DNA of 13,375 nt from positions 3,746 through 17,120 of the forward strand of contig MHEA01000162.1 in NCBI GenBank assembly GCA_001805085.1, read 5' to 3'. This stretch comes from Nitrospirae bacterium GWC2_57_9 (GTDB lineage Bacteria; Nitrospirota; UBA9217). A program made the position numbers and the translations under genes. The notes under the pieces are model-generated. The model saw only the letters and a list, made by a program, of their open reading frames with translations. It was not told where the DNA came from and ran no database searches. Shown here in pieces: positions 1-6,552 of this stretch (positions within the stretch are counted from its first letter, which is position 1; each line of letters starts with the position of its first letter).

Positions 1-745
1 TATCGATGATCAGATCGAAACGTCCCTGCACCGATGCCATCTGGCCCTTGTCGGTAGAGAGCACGACATTGTGGGCGCCCAAACGGCGCGCGTCCTGCTC
101 TTTGCCCGCTGAACGGGTGAACAGCGTAACATCGGCGCCCAACGCATTCGCAAGCTTCAGCGCCATGTGACCCAGTCCGCCAAGGCCGATAACCGCCACC
201 TTGCTGCCCTTCCCCGCTTTCCAGTGGCGGAGCGGCGACCAGGTGGTGATGCCCGCGCACAGGAGAGGCGCTGCTCCTTTCAGGTCCAGCCCATCGGGCA
301 CTTTCAGTACGAACTTATCCGATACCACGATCTTCTCGGAATATCCGCCATAGGTAGGCATCTTGTCATGGCGGTCGACATGGTTATAGGTGAATGTCGC
401 GATCTCCGCGCAATACTGTTCATGTCCTTCTTCGCAGGCTGAGCACTTCTGGCACGAATCGACCATGCAGCCGACACCGACATGATCGCCCGGTTTGAAG
501 CGTTTGACATCCTTTCCGACGCTTGCCACGCGGCCGATGATCTCATGGCCAGGCACGACCGGGTACGTCGTCGGAAACCAGCTCGCCCAGTCATTGCGGA
601 CAGTATGCAGGTCAGAATGGCATACACCGCAGTAGAGTATCTCGATAGCTACGTCGTCAGGCCGCTGATCGCGGCGTTCAAAGCGAAATGGCGCTAAGGC
701 ATCCTTGGCTGATTGCGCTGCGTAACCTCGTACATTCATTGTCAT
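1..745 (-). CDS. Zinc-dependent NAD(P) alcohol dehydrogenase, YahK/cinnamyl-alcohol-dehydrogenase type (C-terminus cut by window edge)
   Basis: Medium-chain dehydrogenase that interconverts alcohols and aldehydes in the cytoplasm. In this subgroup (YahK, AdhC, plant CAD) the physiological direction is often NADPH-dependent aldehyde reduction. Reading from ATG at 745, 248 residues are visible of about 350. Catalytic-zinc ligands are C42 (in CGVCHSD), H67 with E68 (GHE) and C163. Structural-zinc cysteines are C98, C101, C104 and C112, with the usual spacing. The Rossmann motif GLGGLG is at 187-192. The start is supported by GGAGG at 758-754, eight bases upstream; a second in-frame ATG at 739 has poorer spacing. 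The rest of the Rossmann domain lies beyond base 1. It points the same way as the AKR and SDR to its right but is separated from them by a 720-bp gap containing repeats, so it probably has its own promoter. Family call is firm; substrate is unknown. Confidence 0.93.
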   Translation of the reverse strand, partial: MTMNVRGYAAQSAKDALAPFRFERRDQRPDDVAIEILYCGVCHSDLHTVRNDWASWFPTTYPVVPGHEIIGRVASVGKDVKRFKPGDHVGVGCMVDSCQKCSACEEGHEQYCAEIATFTYNHVDRHDKMPTYGGYSEKIVVSDKFVLKVPDGLDLKGAAPLLCAGITTWSPLRHWKAGKGSKVAVIGLGGLGHMALKLANALGADVTLFTRSAGKEQDARRLGAHNVVLSTDKGQMASVQGRFDLIID

Positions 746-1466
746 TGTATTTTCCTCCATAGTTAAATAGATTTTGGTTCTTCCGCCGCTTTTATTCTGC
801 TTCCATCCTCAAAAGAGGTATGTTTTTTTGCACATCCCCTTCGCGTCCTTAATGAAACTTTTGACCTGTCTAAGGCCACGTCCGCTCGACCGGTAATCTA
901 GCACCCTCTCCCTTTTTCCCTCTCCCCTCGAGGGAAAGGGGCGGGGGTGAGGGGCGGTGTTAGTGCTGCTGCCTCAGACAGTGCGCGTTCGCCCTTTGGG
1001 ACGCTACCTTAGGTCGAGACAGGTGCCCGAAAATTTCATAGGTCGCGCTCCGGGGACGTGCGGGTTTTCGGTAAAGATTAAAATCAATGATTCTTGCGTG
1101 GTTCCCATGCGAAATTTAGCAGGCGACCGAGTCCGAGGGTGAAGCATTTCGGACTGTCTGAGCCGAGGAACAAAACCCACCCTCACCCGGACCCTCTCCC
1201 TGAGGGCGAGGGACTGGTGGACAAAGATACTTCTATCGGCGAGTTTCCGAAATGTACCGAGGACGGCCGAGCCTGGCGTAAAGAATTTTCGCCGGGTGCC
1301 CTTCTTTCGGTCACATTTCTTGCCCTGACGCTGATTTATAGCGTCGCTTAGGGTTCTCGTACCCAGCGGTTGCGGAGCGCAGGGTGGGCACTCAAGAAAG
1401 ATGACAAATAAAGTTTTTAGAGACCGGTCCTCTTTCACAGGGCTCCGGGATGTTGAAGCGGCCTTC
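746..1466. other. 720-bp gene-free gap between ADH and AKR
   Basis: I see no convincing gene here. Open frames in it have no recognisable domain and run through palindromic repeats. Contents: the ADH leader and Shine-Dalgarno (746-760); an AT-richer stretch (760-900) where I could not fix a promoter; the nested inverted-repeat element (903-1212, separate entry); and 1213-1466, with a small stem at 1327-1332/1340-1345 around a 7-base loop, flanked by CCCT (1323-1326) and AGGG (1350-1353). GACCGGTC at 1422-1429 is a perfect 8-bp palindrome with no loop, so it is not a terminator. No clear terminator for the AKR was found. Confidence 0.6.
903..1212. repeat. Nested inverted-repeat element, REP-doublet or MITE-like
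   Basis: Two related GC palindromes face each other. The left one (about 918-953) contains CCCTCGAGGG at 925-934 and then GGGTGAGGG. The right one (1180-1212) reads CCCTCACCC and then CCCTCTCCCTGAGGG. Inside them lies a second inverted pair: CTCAGACAGTGCG (973-985) and CGGACTGTCTGAG (1150-1162), 12 of 13 bases complementary. Gaps between outer and inner arms are nearly equal, about 18 and 17 bases. A hairpin AGTCCGA/TCGGACT (1130-1136/1149-1155) and an imperfect internal direct repeat (1028-1052 against 1110-1135) fall in the core. Palindromes of the type CCCTCTCCCTGAGGGAGAGGG with a CCCTCACCC arm are widespread in bacterial intergenic DNA. Two in inverted orientation resemble a REP doublet, but the spacing is wide. 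No transposase and no target-site duplication were found. Confidence 0.7.
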
Positions 1467-2717
1467 TCATTTATCCGTGCGATCCTGGCTGCGCAAGGGT
1501 GACAGGCCGTGCCCGCCAGCCGAGCTCGTTCCCAGATTGGCACCAATGTCGTGAACCTTGAGCAGCGCCTCGTGTGCCCGAGCACCCTGCACCTGGATGC
1601 TTGCGAACCCATCATCGATCTCTTTGACGTCCTCCGCACTCAGCTGGACCTTGAGCGCGCCAAGGTTCTCTTCGAGATGGTTGAGCTTGGTCGTGCCTGG
1701 AATGGGTACGATCCATGGCTTCTTCGCGAGCAGCCACGCGAGCGCGACCTGTCCTGGTGTTGCGTCCTTGCGCCGGCCCACGCGCTGAAGCAGTTCGACG
1801 ACGGGCCGGTTCGCGCGGCGGGCCTCCGGTGTGAAGCGAGGAAACCCCGCGCGCAGATCCGCGACGGGATCAAAGGTCGTGGCGGGGGTGATCTTGCCCG
1901 TCAGGTATCCCATCCCCAGCGGGCTCCACGGAACGAACCCGATCCCGAGCTCCTCGCAAGTCGGCAGGACCTCGTGTTCAGGATCGCGCGTCCAGACCGA
2001 ATACTCGTTCTGCACCGCCGTCACCGGCAGTTCCCGATGGGCACGGCGAATGGTCGCTCCTCCCGCCTCGGACAGGCCGAAGTACCGGACCTTCCCATCT
2101 TGGATCAAAGCCTTCACCGATCCGGCGACATCCTCGATCGGCACATTGGGATCGACGCGGTGTTGATAGAACAGGTCTATGGTGTCGGTCTTGAGGCGCT
2201 TGAGGCACCCCTCGGCGACGCGTTTGATGTGTTCCGGTCGGCTGTTCAGGCCATGGCGCTGTTTTGTGATCGGGTCGACCTCAAACCCGAACTTCGTAGC
2301 GATGACCACGCGATCACGAATTGGCGCCAATGCCGCGCCGACCATTTCCTCGCTGAGAAACGGCCCGTAGACCTCGGCGGTGTCAAAGAAGGTGACTCCG
2401 CGCTCATACGCTGCCCGGATCACCTTGATCGCGTGTTTCCGATCCGTTGGAGGGCCATAGGCCCAGGCGAAATTCATGCAACCGAGCCCGAGCGCCGAGA
2501 CTTCCAATTTTCCGAGTTTTCGTGTCTTCATCCTGTTTTTTTCTTTACGGAGCCCTTTATCGCTCCCGCTCGTGATCTCCGCCGATGAGGCGGTCCCCAA
2601 CAATGGCCCGACGGTCAATCCTGCCCCGATAAGGGCGGCACCAGCCAAAAAGTTACGGCGACTGAGGGCTCGGCGATCTGGAGTGTTCGATCCGGTTGCC
2701 TGCCTATTCTTTTTCAT
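1467..2717 (-). CDS. Aldo/keto reductase with twin-arginine signal peptide
   Basis: NADP(H)-dependent aldo/keto reductase on a TIM barrel, 416 residues. Residues 1-47 form a Tat leader: SRRNFLAGA at 19-27, then a hydrophobic stretch and an A-S-S-A type cleavage region near 43-46. The catalytic core begins at about residue 63 (MKTRKLG). The full AKR tetrad is present: D112, Y117, K142 and H186. Later core landmarks are GKVRYFGLSE (208-217), FVPWSPLG (261-268) and VPIPGTTK (337-344). ATG 2717 is chosen for AGGAGG a few bases upstream; the internal Met63 has only a crowded, weak AGG. A cytosolic isoform from Met63 cannot be excluded. The stop is TGA at 1469-1467. It lies 89 bp downstream of the SDR on the same strand and is probably co-transcribed with it. 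Substrate unknown; a role in carbonyl or quinone reduction is inference. Confidence 0.93.
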   Translation of the reverse strand: MKKNRQATGSNTPDRRALSRRNFLAGAALIGAGLTVGPLLGTASSAEITSGSDKGLRKEKNRMKTRKLGKLEVSALGLGCMNFAWAYGPPTDRKHAIKVIRAAYERGVTFFDTAEVYGPFLSEEMVGAALAPIRDRVVIATKFGFEVDPITKQRHGLNSRPEHIKRVAEGCLKRLKTDTIDLFYQHRVDPNVPIEDVAGSVKALIQDGKVRYFGLSEAGGATIRRAHRELPVTAVQNEYSVWTRDPEHEVLPTCEELGIGFVPWSPLGMGYLTGKITPATTFDPVADLRAGFPRFTPEARRANRPVVELLQRVGRRKDATPGQVALAWLLAKKPWIVPIPGTTKLNHLEENLGALKVQLSAEDVKEIDDGFASIQVQGARAHEALLKVHDIGANLGTSSAGGHGLSPLRSQDRTDK

Positions 2718-2730
2718 ATATCCTCCTCTT

Positions 2731-2790
2731 GTACGGCCACAGGTCGCTGCAGCGGCTGCACGCGCTGCTGTCAGGTGCCGTACATGACAG
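2731..2790 (-). promoter_or_regulatory. Two overlapping inverted repeats in the SDR-AKR gap, possible leader switch
   Basis: In the 89-bp gap, GTACGGC (2731-2737) pairs with GCCGTAC (2777-2783), and CTGTCA (2768-2773) pairs with TGACAG (2785-2790). One arm of the first stem lies in the loop of the second, so the stems compete or form a pseudoknot. In the minus-strand transcript the GCCGTAC arm of the first stem ends about two bases before the AKR Shine-Dalgarno. Inside the long loop, CGCTGCAGCG at 2745-2754 is a further palindrome. Base pairing is visible; a regulatory role is inference. Confidence 0.35.
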
Positions 2791-2806
2791 TTTCATGCAA
2801 CACGAT

Positions 2807-3664
2807 CTACCTCGCGCTTCCTCCGGGCTTGTGCTCGTCGAAAGCGAGGGAGCTCGAGAGCTCACGGTAAGCTTCGATCTGCGCCTGAAGATCGGCGACC
2901 TTATGCTTTGCAAGGCCGATGGCATCGGCGCCTGCGATAAAGCGGCGCGGCGGCTGCTTTTCGCTCGCGATCCTGATCAGTGCCTGGGCGACCTTGGCCG
3001 GGTCGCCAGGCTGCTTGCCGCCCTGAGACGCCCACCACTTTGCCTGTTGCGCTCTGCGAGCGGCGTAGTCTTCGATCGACAGCTCCGCGGGGGTCATCGA
3101 CTTCTCTGAAATGAGCTCCGTGCGGATGAAACCTGGATTGACGATGGTGGTGCTGATGCCGAAGGTTGCGATCTCGGCCTGCAGCGACTCCATCCAGCCT
3201 TCCAGGCCGAACTTCGCCGCGGCGTAGGCAGAACAGAACTCGAAGCCAAGCAGGCCCGCTGCCGATGAGATCGATATAATGTGACCCGAACGCTGCTTGC
3301 GCATCACCGGCAGCACGGCGCGAGTCACGTTCATCGGGCCGATGAGGTTCGCTGCAAGCTGACGCTCGATCTGCTCGGGCGTCAGTTCCTCGAAGTATCC
3401 GGCATAGAAGTTGCCCGCATTGTTGACCAGCACGTCAATGCGCCCGAAGCGCTCGACAGCGGTCCGTGCGGCCGCCTCAGCCTCGGCCGGGCGAGTGACG
3501 TCCAGCTTGACGACAAGGAGGTCGTTCGACTTACCCACGGCCTTGGTCACGGCGTCGGTGTTTCGGCCGGTGGCTACGACAGCAAAGCCTGCGGCCAACG
3601 CGGCCTTGGCGAAATCAACGCCCATGCCACGGCCGGCACCGGTAATAAACCAAACTTTTTTCAT
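2807..3664 (-). CDS. Short-chain dehydrogenase/reductase (classical SDR)
   Basis: Classical SDR, 285 residues, NAD(P)(H)-dependent oxidoreductase with a Rossmann fold, cytoplasmic. The cofactor motif TGAGRGMG is at 8-15. R34 after strand 2 (ATGRN) favours NADP(H). D55 (LDV), NNAG at 81-84 and N106 are in family positions. The catalytic residues are S134, Y147 and K151 (YAAAK), followed by PGFIRT at 177-182. The ATG at 3664 is preferred over an upstream ATG at 3706: AGGAGAG sits seven bases before it, and homologues begin just before the first beta strand, as MKKVWFITGA does. It is divergent from the AraC-family gene, with a 169-bp gap, and upstream of the AKR on the same strand, so it is probably the first gene of a two-gene operon. 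Many members are annotated simply as oxidoreductase/SDR; substrate unknown. Confidence 0.93.
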   Translation of the reverse strand: MKKVWFITGAGRGMGVDFAKAALAAGFAVVATGRNTDAVTKAVGKSNDLLVVKLDVTRPAEAEAAARTAVERFGRIDVLVNNAGNFYAGYFEELTPEQIERQLAANLIGPMNVTRAVLPVMRKQRSGHIISISSAAGLLGFEFCSAYAAAKFGLEGWMESLQAEIATFGISTTIVNPGFIRTELISEKSMTPAELSIEDYAARRAQQAKWWASQGGKQPGDPAKVAQALIRIASEKQPPRRFIAGADAIGLAKHKVADLQAQIEAYRELSSSLAFDEHKPGGSAR

Positions 3665-3709
3665 ATTTGCTCTCCTTTCAGTATGTGCCACCTCGTTAAC
3701 AATCATATC

Positions 3710-3737
3710 CTACCCCCGAAAGAATAAAGGGTGGTAG
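3710..3737. promoter_or_regulatory. Inverted repeat in the SDR/araC divergent promoter region
   Basis: CTACCCCC (3710-3717) and GGGTGGTAG (3729-3737) are complementary apart from one bulged T, around an 11-base AT-rich spacer. It lies between the two divergent start codons, 46 bp upstream of the SDR start and just upstream of the regulator's likely -35 box. That is a plausible operator position, but AraC proteins often bind direct repeats, so the assignment is tentative. Confidence 0.35.
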
Positions 3738-3755
3738 ACCAATACTGCTCATTTC

Positions 3756-3784
3756 TTGCCTAATTGTCCGAATCCTTGTATAAA
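3756..3784 (+). promoter_or_regulatory. Sigma70-type promoter for the AraC-family regulator
   Basis: TTGCCT (3756-3761) and TATAAA (3779-3784) are separated by 17 bp, close to the -35/-10 consensus. They lie 49 bp upstream of the chosen start at 3834. The inverted repeat at 3710-3737 sits directly upstream. Confidence 0.5.
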
Positions 3785-3833
3785 TATTGAACCCTGCGAT
3801 GAAGTCTGGTAATATATGGTCAGGAGGCGCGGA

Positions 3834-4778
3834 ATGCGCAAGCAAGCTAATAAGGCGGTTATTGAGAATAATGATATGGAAGTCGCGCTCGATGCGCTGG
3901 GGAAGAGCATTGCCCGATGGACCGATAAAGGCGACCAGCCCACGACCGCTATCCCGGGCTTGTCACTTTTTCAGCGGATCGCACCGACCCCGCCGGCGAG
4001 TTTCATGTTCGAACCTCGCATCTGCGTGATCGCACAAGGTGTCAAACGCGTGCTGCTCGGTGACGAGACCTATGTGTACGACCCGCAGCATTTCCTGATC
4101 ACGTCAGTGGACCTGCCCACGGTTGCGGAGATCATCGATGCGAGCCGCGAGAAGCCTTATCTGGGGCTCGTGTTGAAGATCGATCAGCGCGAGATCTCAC
4201 AGCTGATGGTGGACAGCAATCTGCCCCCGCCGCGCCCGCAGCAATCGAGCCGTGGAATGGCGACCGGCGAGGTCACGGTGCCGCTGCTCACCGCCTTTCA
4301 ACGGTTGATCGACCTGCTTGCTGAACCGAAGGATATCCCGATCCTTGCGCCAGTCATCCAGCGGGAGATCTTTTATCGTCTACTGGTGAGCGATCAAGGT
4401 GCGCGGTTGCGCCAGATGGCGTCGGCGGGAAGTCAGAGTCAGCAGATAGCGCGTGCGATCCATTGGTTGAAGAGCAACTTCACACAGCCGCTGCGAATAG
4501 AGGATCTCGCTAGCCAGGTCAATATGAGCACATCGACCTTCCACCATCATTTCCGGGCGGTGACGGCCATGAGCCCGCTGCAGTACCAGAAATGGTTGCG
4601 TTTGAACGAAGCGCGGCGATTGTTGCTAACCGAAAGTCAGGATGCGACAACCGCGGCGTTCCAGGTCGGATATGAGAGCGCCTCCCAATTCAGCCGCGAG
4701 TACAGCCGTTTGTTCGGCGCCCCGCCGTTGCGTGATATCAAGAATTTGCGTCTCATGGCTACGCCAGATGGGGGTTAG
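3834..4778 (+). CDS. AraC-family transcriptional regulator with YqhC-like N-terminal domain
   Basis: DNA-binding regulator, 314 residues. The N-terminal part (about 38-190) resembles the AraC_N domain found in E. coli YqhC, with PRICVIAQGVKRVLLGDETY at 61-80 as the clearest block. The C-terminal AraC domain carries two helix-turn-helices: LRIEDLASQVNMSTSTFHHH (220-239) and a second at about 272-293 ending in GYESASQFSREYSRLFG. The start at 3834 is chosen for AGGAGG at 3822-3827, six bases upstream; an in-frame ATG at 3816 has no ribosome site. It is divergent from the SDR-AKR pair. In E. coli, YqhC activates an adjacent aldehyde-reducing ADH and an aldo/keto reductase in response to reactive aldehydes. 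Enzyme classes are similar here, so control of these reductases is a reasonable inference. The 214-bp gap after it contains no gene and no clear terminator. Confidence 0.92.
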   Translation: MRKQANKAVIENNDMEVALDALGKSIARWTDKGDQPTTAIPGLSLFQRIAPTPPASFMFEPRICVIAQGVKRVLLGDETYVYDPQHFLITSVDLPTVAEIIDASREKPYLGLVLKIDQREISQLMVDSNLPPPRPQQSSRGMATGEVTVPLLTAFQRLIDLLAEPKDIPILAPVIQREIFYRLLVSDQGARLRQMASAGSQSQQIARAIHWLKSNFTQPLRIEDLASQVNMSTSTFHHHFRAVTAMSPLQYQKWLRLNEARRLLLTESQDATTAAFQVGYESASQFSREYSRLFGAPPLRDIKNLRLMATPDGG

Positions 4779-4927
4779 TCTCAATATTCGTCGTATAAAC
4801 GGGAAACCAGGCGATTTATCAAGGGTTGTGATTTTCTGCCTTCCCTGCTGGCAGTCTTGGGGTCAGGGGTTTCGATTAAAGGTTTAACAGAGAGTCAAGA
4901 AAAAATCTCTAACCCGACGGCTCATTA

Positions 4928-4956
4928 TTGAAAATCGCTTATAGTGAGCTTATAGT
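4928..4956 (+). promoter_or_regulatory. Sigma70-type promoter for the M20 dipeptidase
   Basis: TTGAAA (4928-4933), a 17-bp spacer and TATAGT (4951-4956) closely match the consensus. They lie 36 bp upstream of the ATG, giving a short leader. The octamer CTTATAGT occurs twice, 11 bp apart (4938-4945 and 4949-4956); the second copy overlaps the -10 box. Confidence 0.6.
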
Positions 4957-4992
4957 AAGGGTATGATTTGATTCCGTCGGAGGTATGCATCC

Positions 4993-6381
4993 ATGAACGA
5001 TCTCTCGTCCGCCCTTGCACATTTTGAGAGTCATAGAACAGCTCATCTGAACAGCCTTAAGGAATTAGTACGCATCCCCAGTGTCAGTTTCCCTGGCTTC
5101 GACCCGGCCCCGCTCAAGAAAAGCGCGGCAGCTGTCTCAGAGCTATTGAAAAAGAACGGGTTAACCGACGTCCGCATCCTGGACACCGGCGGACACCCTT
5201 CTGTGTTCGCGCAATGGACAGAAGCTGCAGGCAAACCAACCGTCCTCCTGTATGCGCACCATGACGTCCAGCCAACGGGCCGGGAAGAACTCTGGGCCTC
5301 GCCGCCCTTCGAGCCGGCCGAGCGGAACGGAAGACTCTACGGCCGGGGTGTTTCCGATGACAAGGGAGGCGCTATACTGCACATAGCCGCGATAGGCTCG
5401 TACTTGAAGTCAGGCGGCCGACTCCCGGTCAACGTGAAGGTCCTGATCGAAGGCGAGGAAGAGGTGGGTTCCACGAACCTGAACAAGCTGCTCCTGCAGC
5501 ACCGAGAGCTCTTTTCAGCAGACATTGTGGTGATTGCGGACAGCGAAAATTTCGACAGTGGGGTTCCCTCCCTGACTGCCTCACTGCGCGGAATCGTGAC
5601 CGTGAATGTGGAGGTCCGCTCCCTTTCCTCGAGCGTCCATTCCGGCACTTGGGGAGGCCCCCTGCCTGACCCGGTCATTGCATTATCGAAAATGCTTGCG
5701 TCCCTGCTGGACGATCAGGGCAGGCCCGCCATCCGAGGGCTTTTCGACAAGGTTCGTCCCCTTTCTACCCGAGAAAAAGCTGACCTGGCTGGACTCCCTT
5801 TTAACGAAGACATTTATCGGAAGCAATCAAATATAGCGGATGGTGTGCAGATTATCGGAGGCGAAGAATCGGTCTATGAAAAGATGTGGAACCTGCCGTC
5901 CATTGCCGTGAACGTAATCGAGGCAAGCAGCAGAAAACAGGCCTCGAATATCGTAAATGACTGTGTCTATGCACGCGTCGGGATACGGATCGTTCCGGAC
6001 ATGGACCCCTCTGAGACACTCGAACTTTTGGAAAATCATCTCCTGAAACATGCGCCCTGGGGCGTCAAGGTAAAGATCGAGGCCGAAAATCCGTCCCGGT
6101 GGTGGAAGACCGATACGAACGGCAAAGTGTTCGAGGCAGCCCGTGCTGCCCTGGAGAAAGGATATGAGAAAAAACCGGCTGTCGTGGGCGCGGGCGGATC
6201 CATTCCCTTTGTGCAGACCATTACCGAAGCGCTTGGAGGAGCCCCGGCGCTGCTGTTCGGCGTCGGAGATCCTTACTCGGCAGCTCATTCCGAGAATGAA
6301 AGCCTGCTCATAACAGACTGGGAAAAGGCGTGCAAAAGCATGATCCACCTTCTTTCCGGTCTCTCCCTGGACGGACTCTGA
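4993..6381 (+). CDS. M20-family metallo-dipeptidase (CNDP/PepV-like)
   Basis: Cytoplasmic two-metal exopeptidase of the M20/M25/M40 superfamily, 462 residues, the usual length for the dipeptidase branch. The metal and catalytic set is complete: H89 and D91 (YAHHDVQP); bridging D122 (VSDDKGG); general base E156 and ligand E157 (EGEEEVGS); D183 (IADSEN); H432 (SAAHSENE). H216 in SSSVHSGTWGGP lies in the lid/dimerisation domain, where CNDP-type enzymes place a substrate-contacting histidine. GGAGG (4979-4983) lies nine bases before ATG 4993; an ATG at 4985 is out of frame. It is a single gene: own promoter upstream, strong terminator downstream. It probably hydrolyses dipeptides for amino-acid recycling. 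DapE or ArgE function is less likely, because the length and DVQP/DDKGG motifs fit dipeptidases. Confidence 0.94.
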   Translation: MNDLSSALAHFESHRTAHLNSLKELVRIPSVSFPGFDPAPLKKSAAAVSELLKKNGLTDVRILDTGGHPSVFAQWTEAAGKPTVLLYAHHDVQPTGREELWASPPFEPAERNGRLYGRGVSDDKGGAILHIAAIGSYLKSGGRLPVNVKVLIEGEEEVGSTNLNKLLLQHRELFSADIVVIADSENFDSGVPSLTASLRGIVTVNVEVRSLSSSVHSGTWGGPLPDPVIALSKMLASLLDDQGRPAIRGLFDKVRPLSTREKADLAGLPFNEDIYRKQSNIADGVQIIGGEESVYEKMWNLPSIAVNVIEASSRKQASNIVNDCVYARVGIRIVPDMDPSETLELLENHLLKHAPWGVKVKIEAENPSRWWKTDTNGKVFEAARAALEKGYEKKPAVVGAGGSIPFVQTITEALGGAPALLFGVGDPYSAAHSENESLLITDWEKACKSMIHLLSGLSLDGL

Positions 6382-6488
6382 TCCCTAGTCCTGACCGGGC
6401 ACCGGAAGGAGACCCTCTGCCAGACGATGAAGGCGCAATGTGTCTTGCTGCTGCTCCCGACCAAGCCTGACCGCGAAGCAGGGTCAAT

Positions 6489-6525
6489 AAAAAAGCCGCC
6501 CGGGCAGCTTCGGGGCGGCTTTTTT
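6489..6525. terminator. Bidirectional intrinsic terminator
   Basis: AAAAAAGCCGCCC (6489-6501) pairs with GGGCGGCTTTTTT (6513-6525) around an 11-base loop. The A-tract and T-tract lie on opposite sides, so it can end transcription from the plus-strand dipeptidase and the minus-strand SurA_N gene, which converge here. It begins 15 bp beyond the SurA_N stop codon. The remaining 6382-6488 shows nothing recognisable. Confidence 0.88.
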
Positions 6526-6526
6526 C

Positions 6527-6552
6527 AGTTAGCAAAGTTCTAGTTAGCAAAG
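6527..6552 (-). repeat. 15-bp tandem duplication at the 3' end of the SurA_N gene
   Basis: AGTTAGCAAAG occurs at 6527-6537 and 6542-6552, period 15. Read on the minus strand the gene ends F-A-N-TAG; five codons later, in the same frame, comes N-F-A-N-TGA. Readthrough of the TAG would therefore add only five residues before a second stop. The duplication lies between the gene end and the terminator. Confidence 0.8.

Noticed and set aside
1422..1429. GACCGGTC palindrome as terminator of the AKR
   Set aside because: A perfect palindrome with no loop, and the T-run is poorly placed, so it is not a usable RNA hairpin.
1004..1639. 211-codon minus-strand open frame in the repeat region
   Set aside because: It runs through both inverted arms and the palindrome (giving peptide LALRERVRVRV, a known artefact of this repeat type) and into the AKR in another frame. 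No domain and no convincing ribosome site.
1509..2588. 359-codon plus-strand open frame
   Set aside because: It lies antisense to the AKR, which has the full catalytic tetrad, a ribosome site and a Tat leader. The antisense translation has no recognisable domain, which is typical of the complement of a GC-rich gene.
3665..3706. Upstream ATG at 3706 as start of the SDR
   Set aside because: It would add 14 residues without a good Shine-Dalgarno, while AGGAGAG is well placed for the ATG at 3664 and the fold starts there.
4779..4992. Small gene or terminator between araC and the dipeptidase
   Set aside because: The open frame here is mostly an out-of-frame shadow of the araC 3' end. CTGCC...GGCAG near 4837-4855 has a long loop and no T-run.
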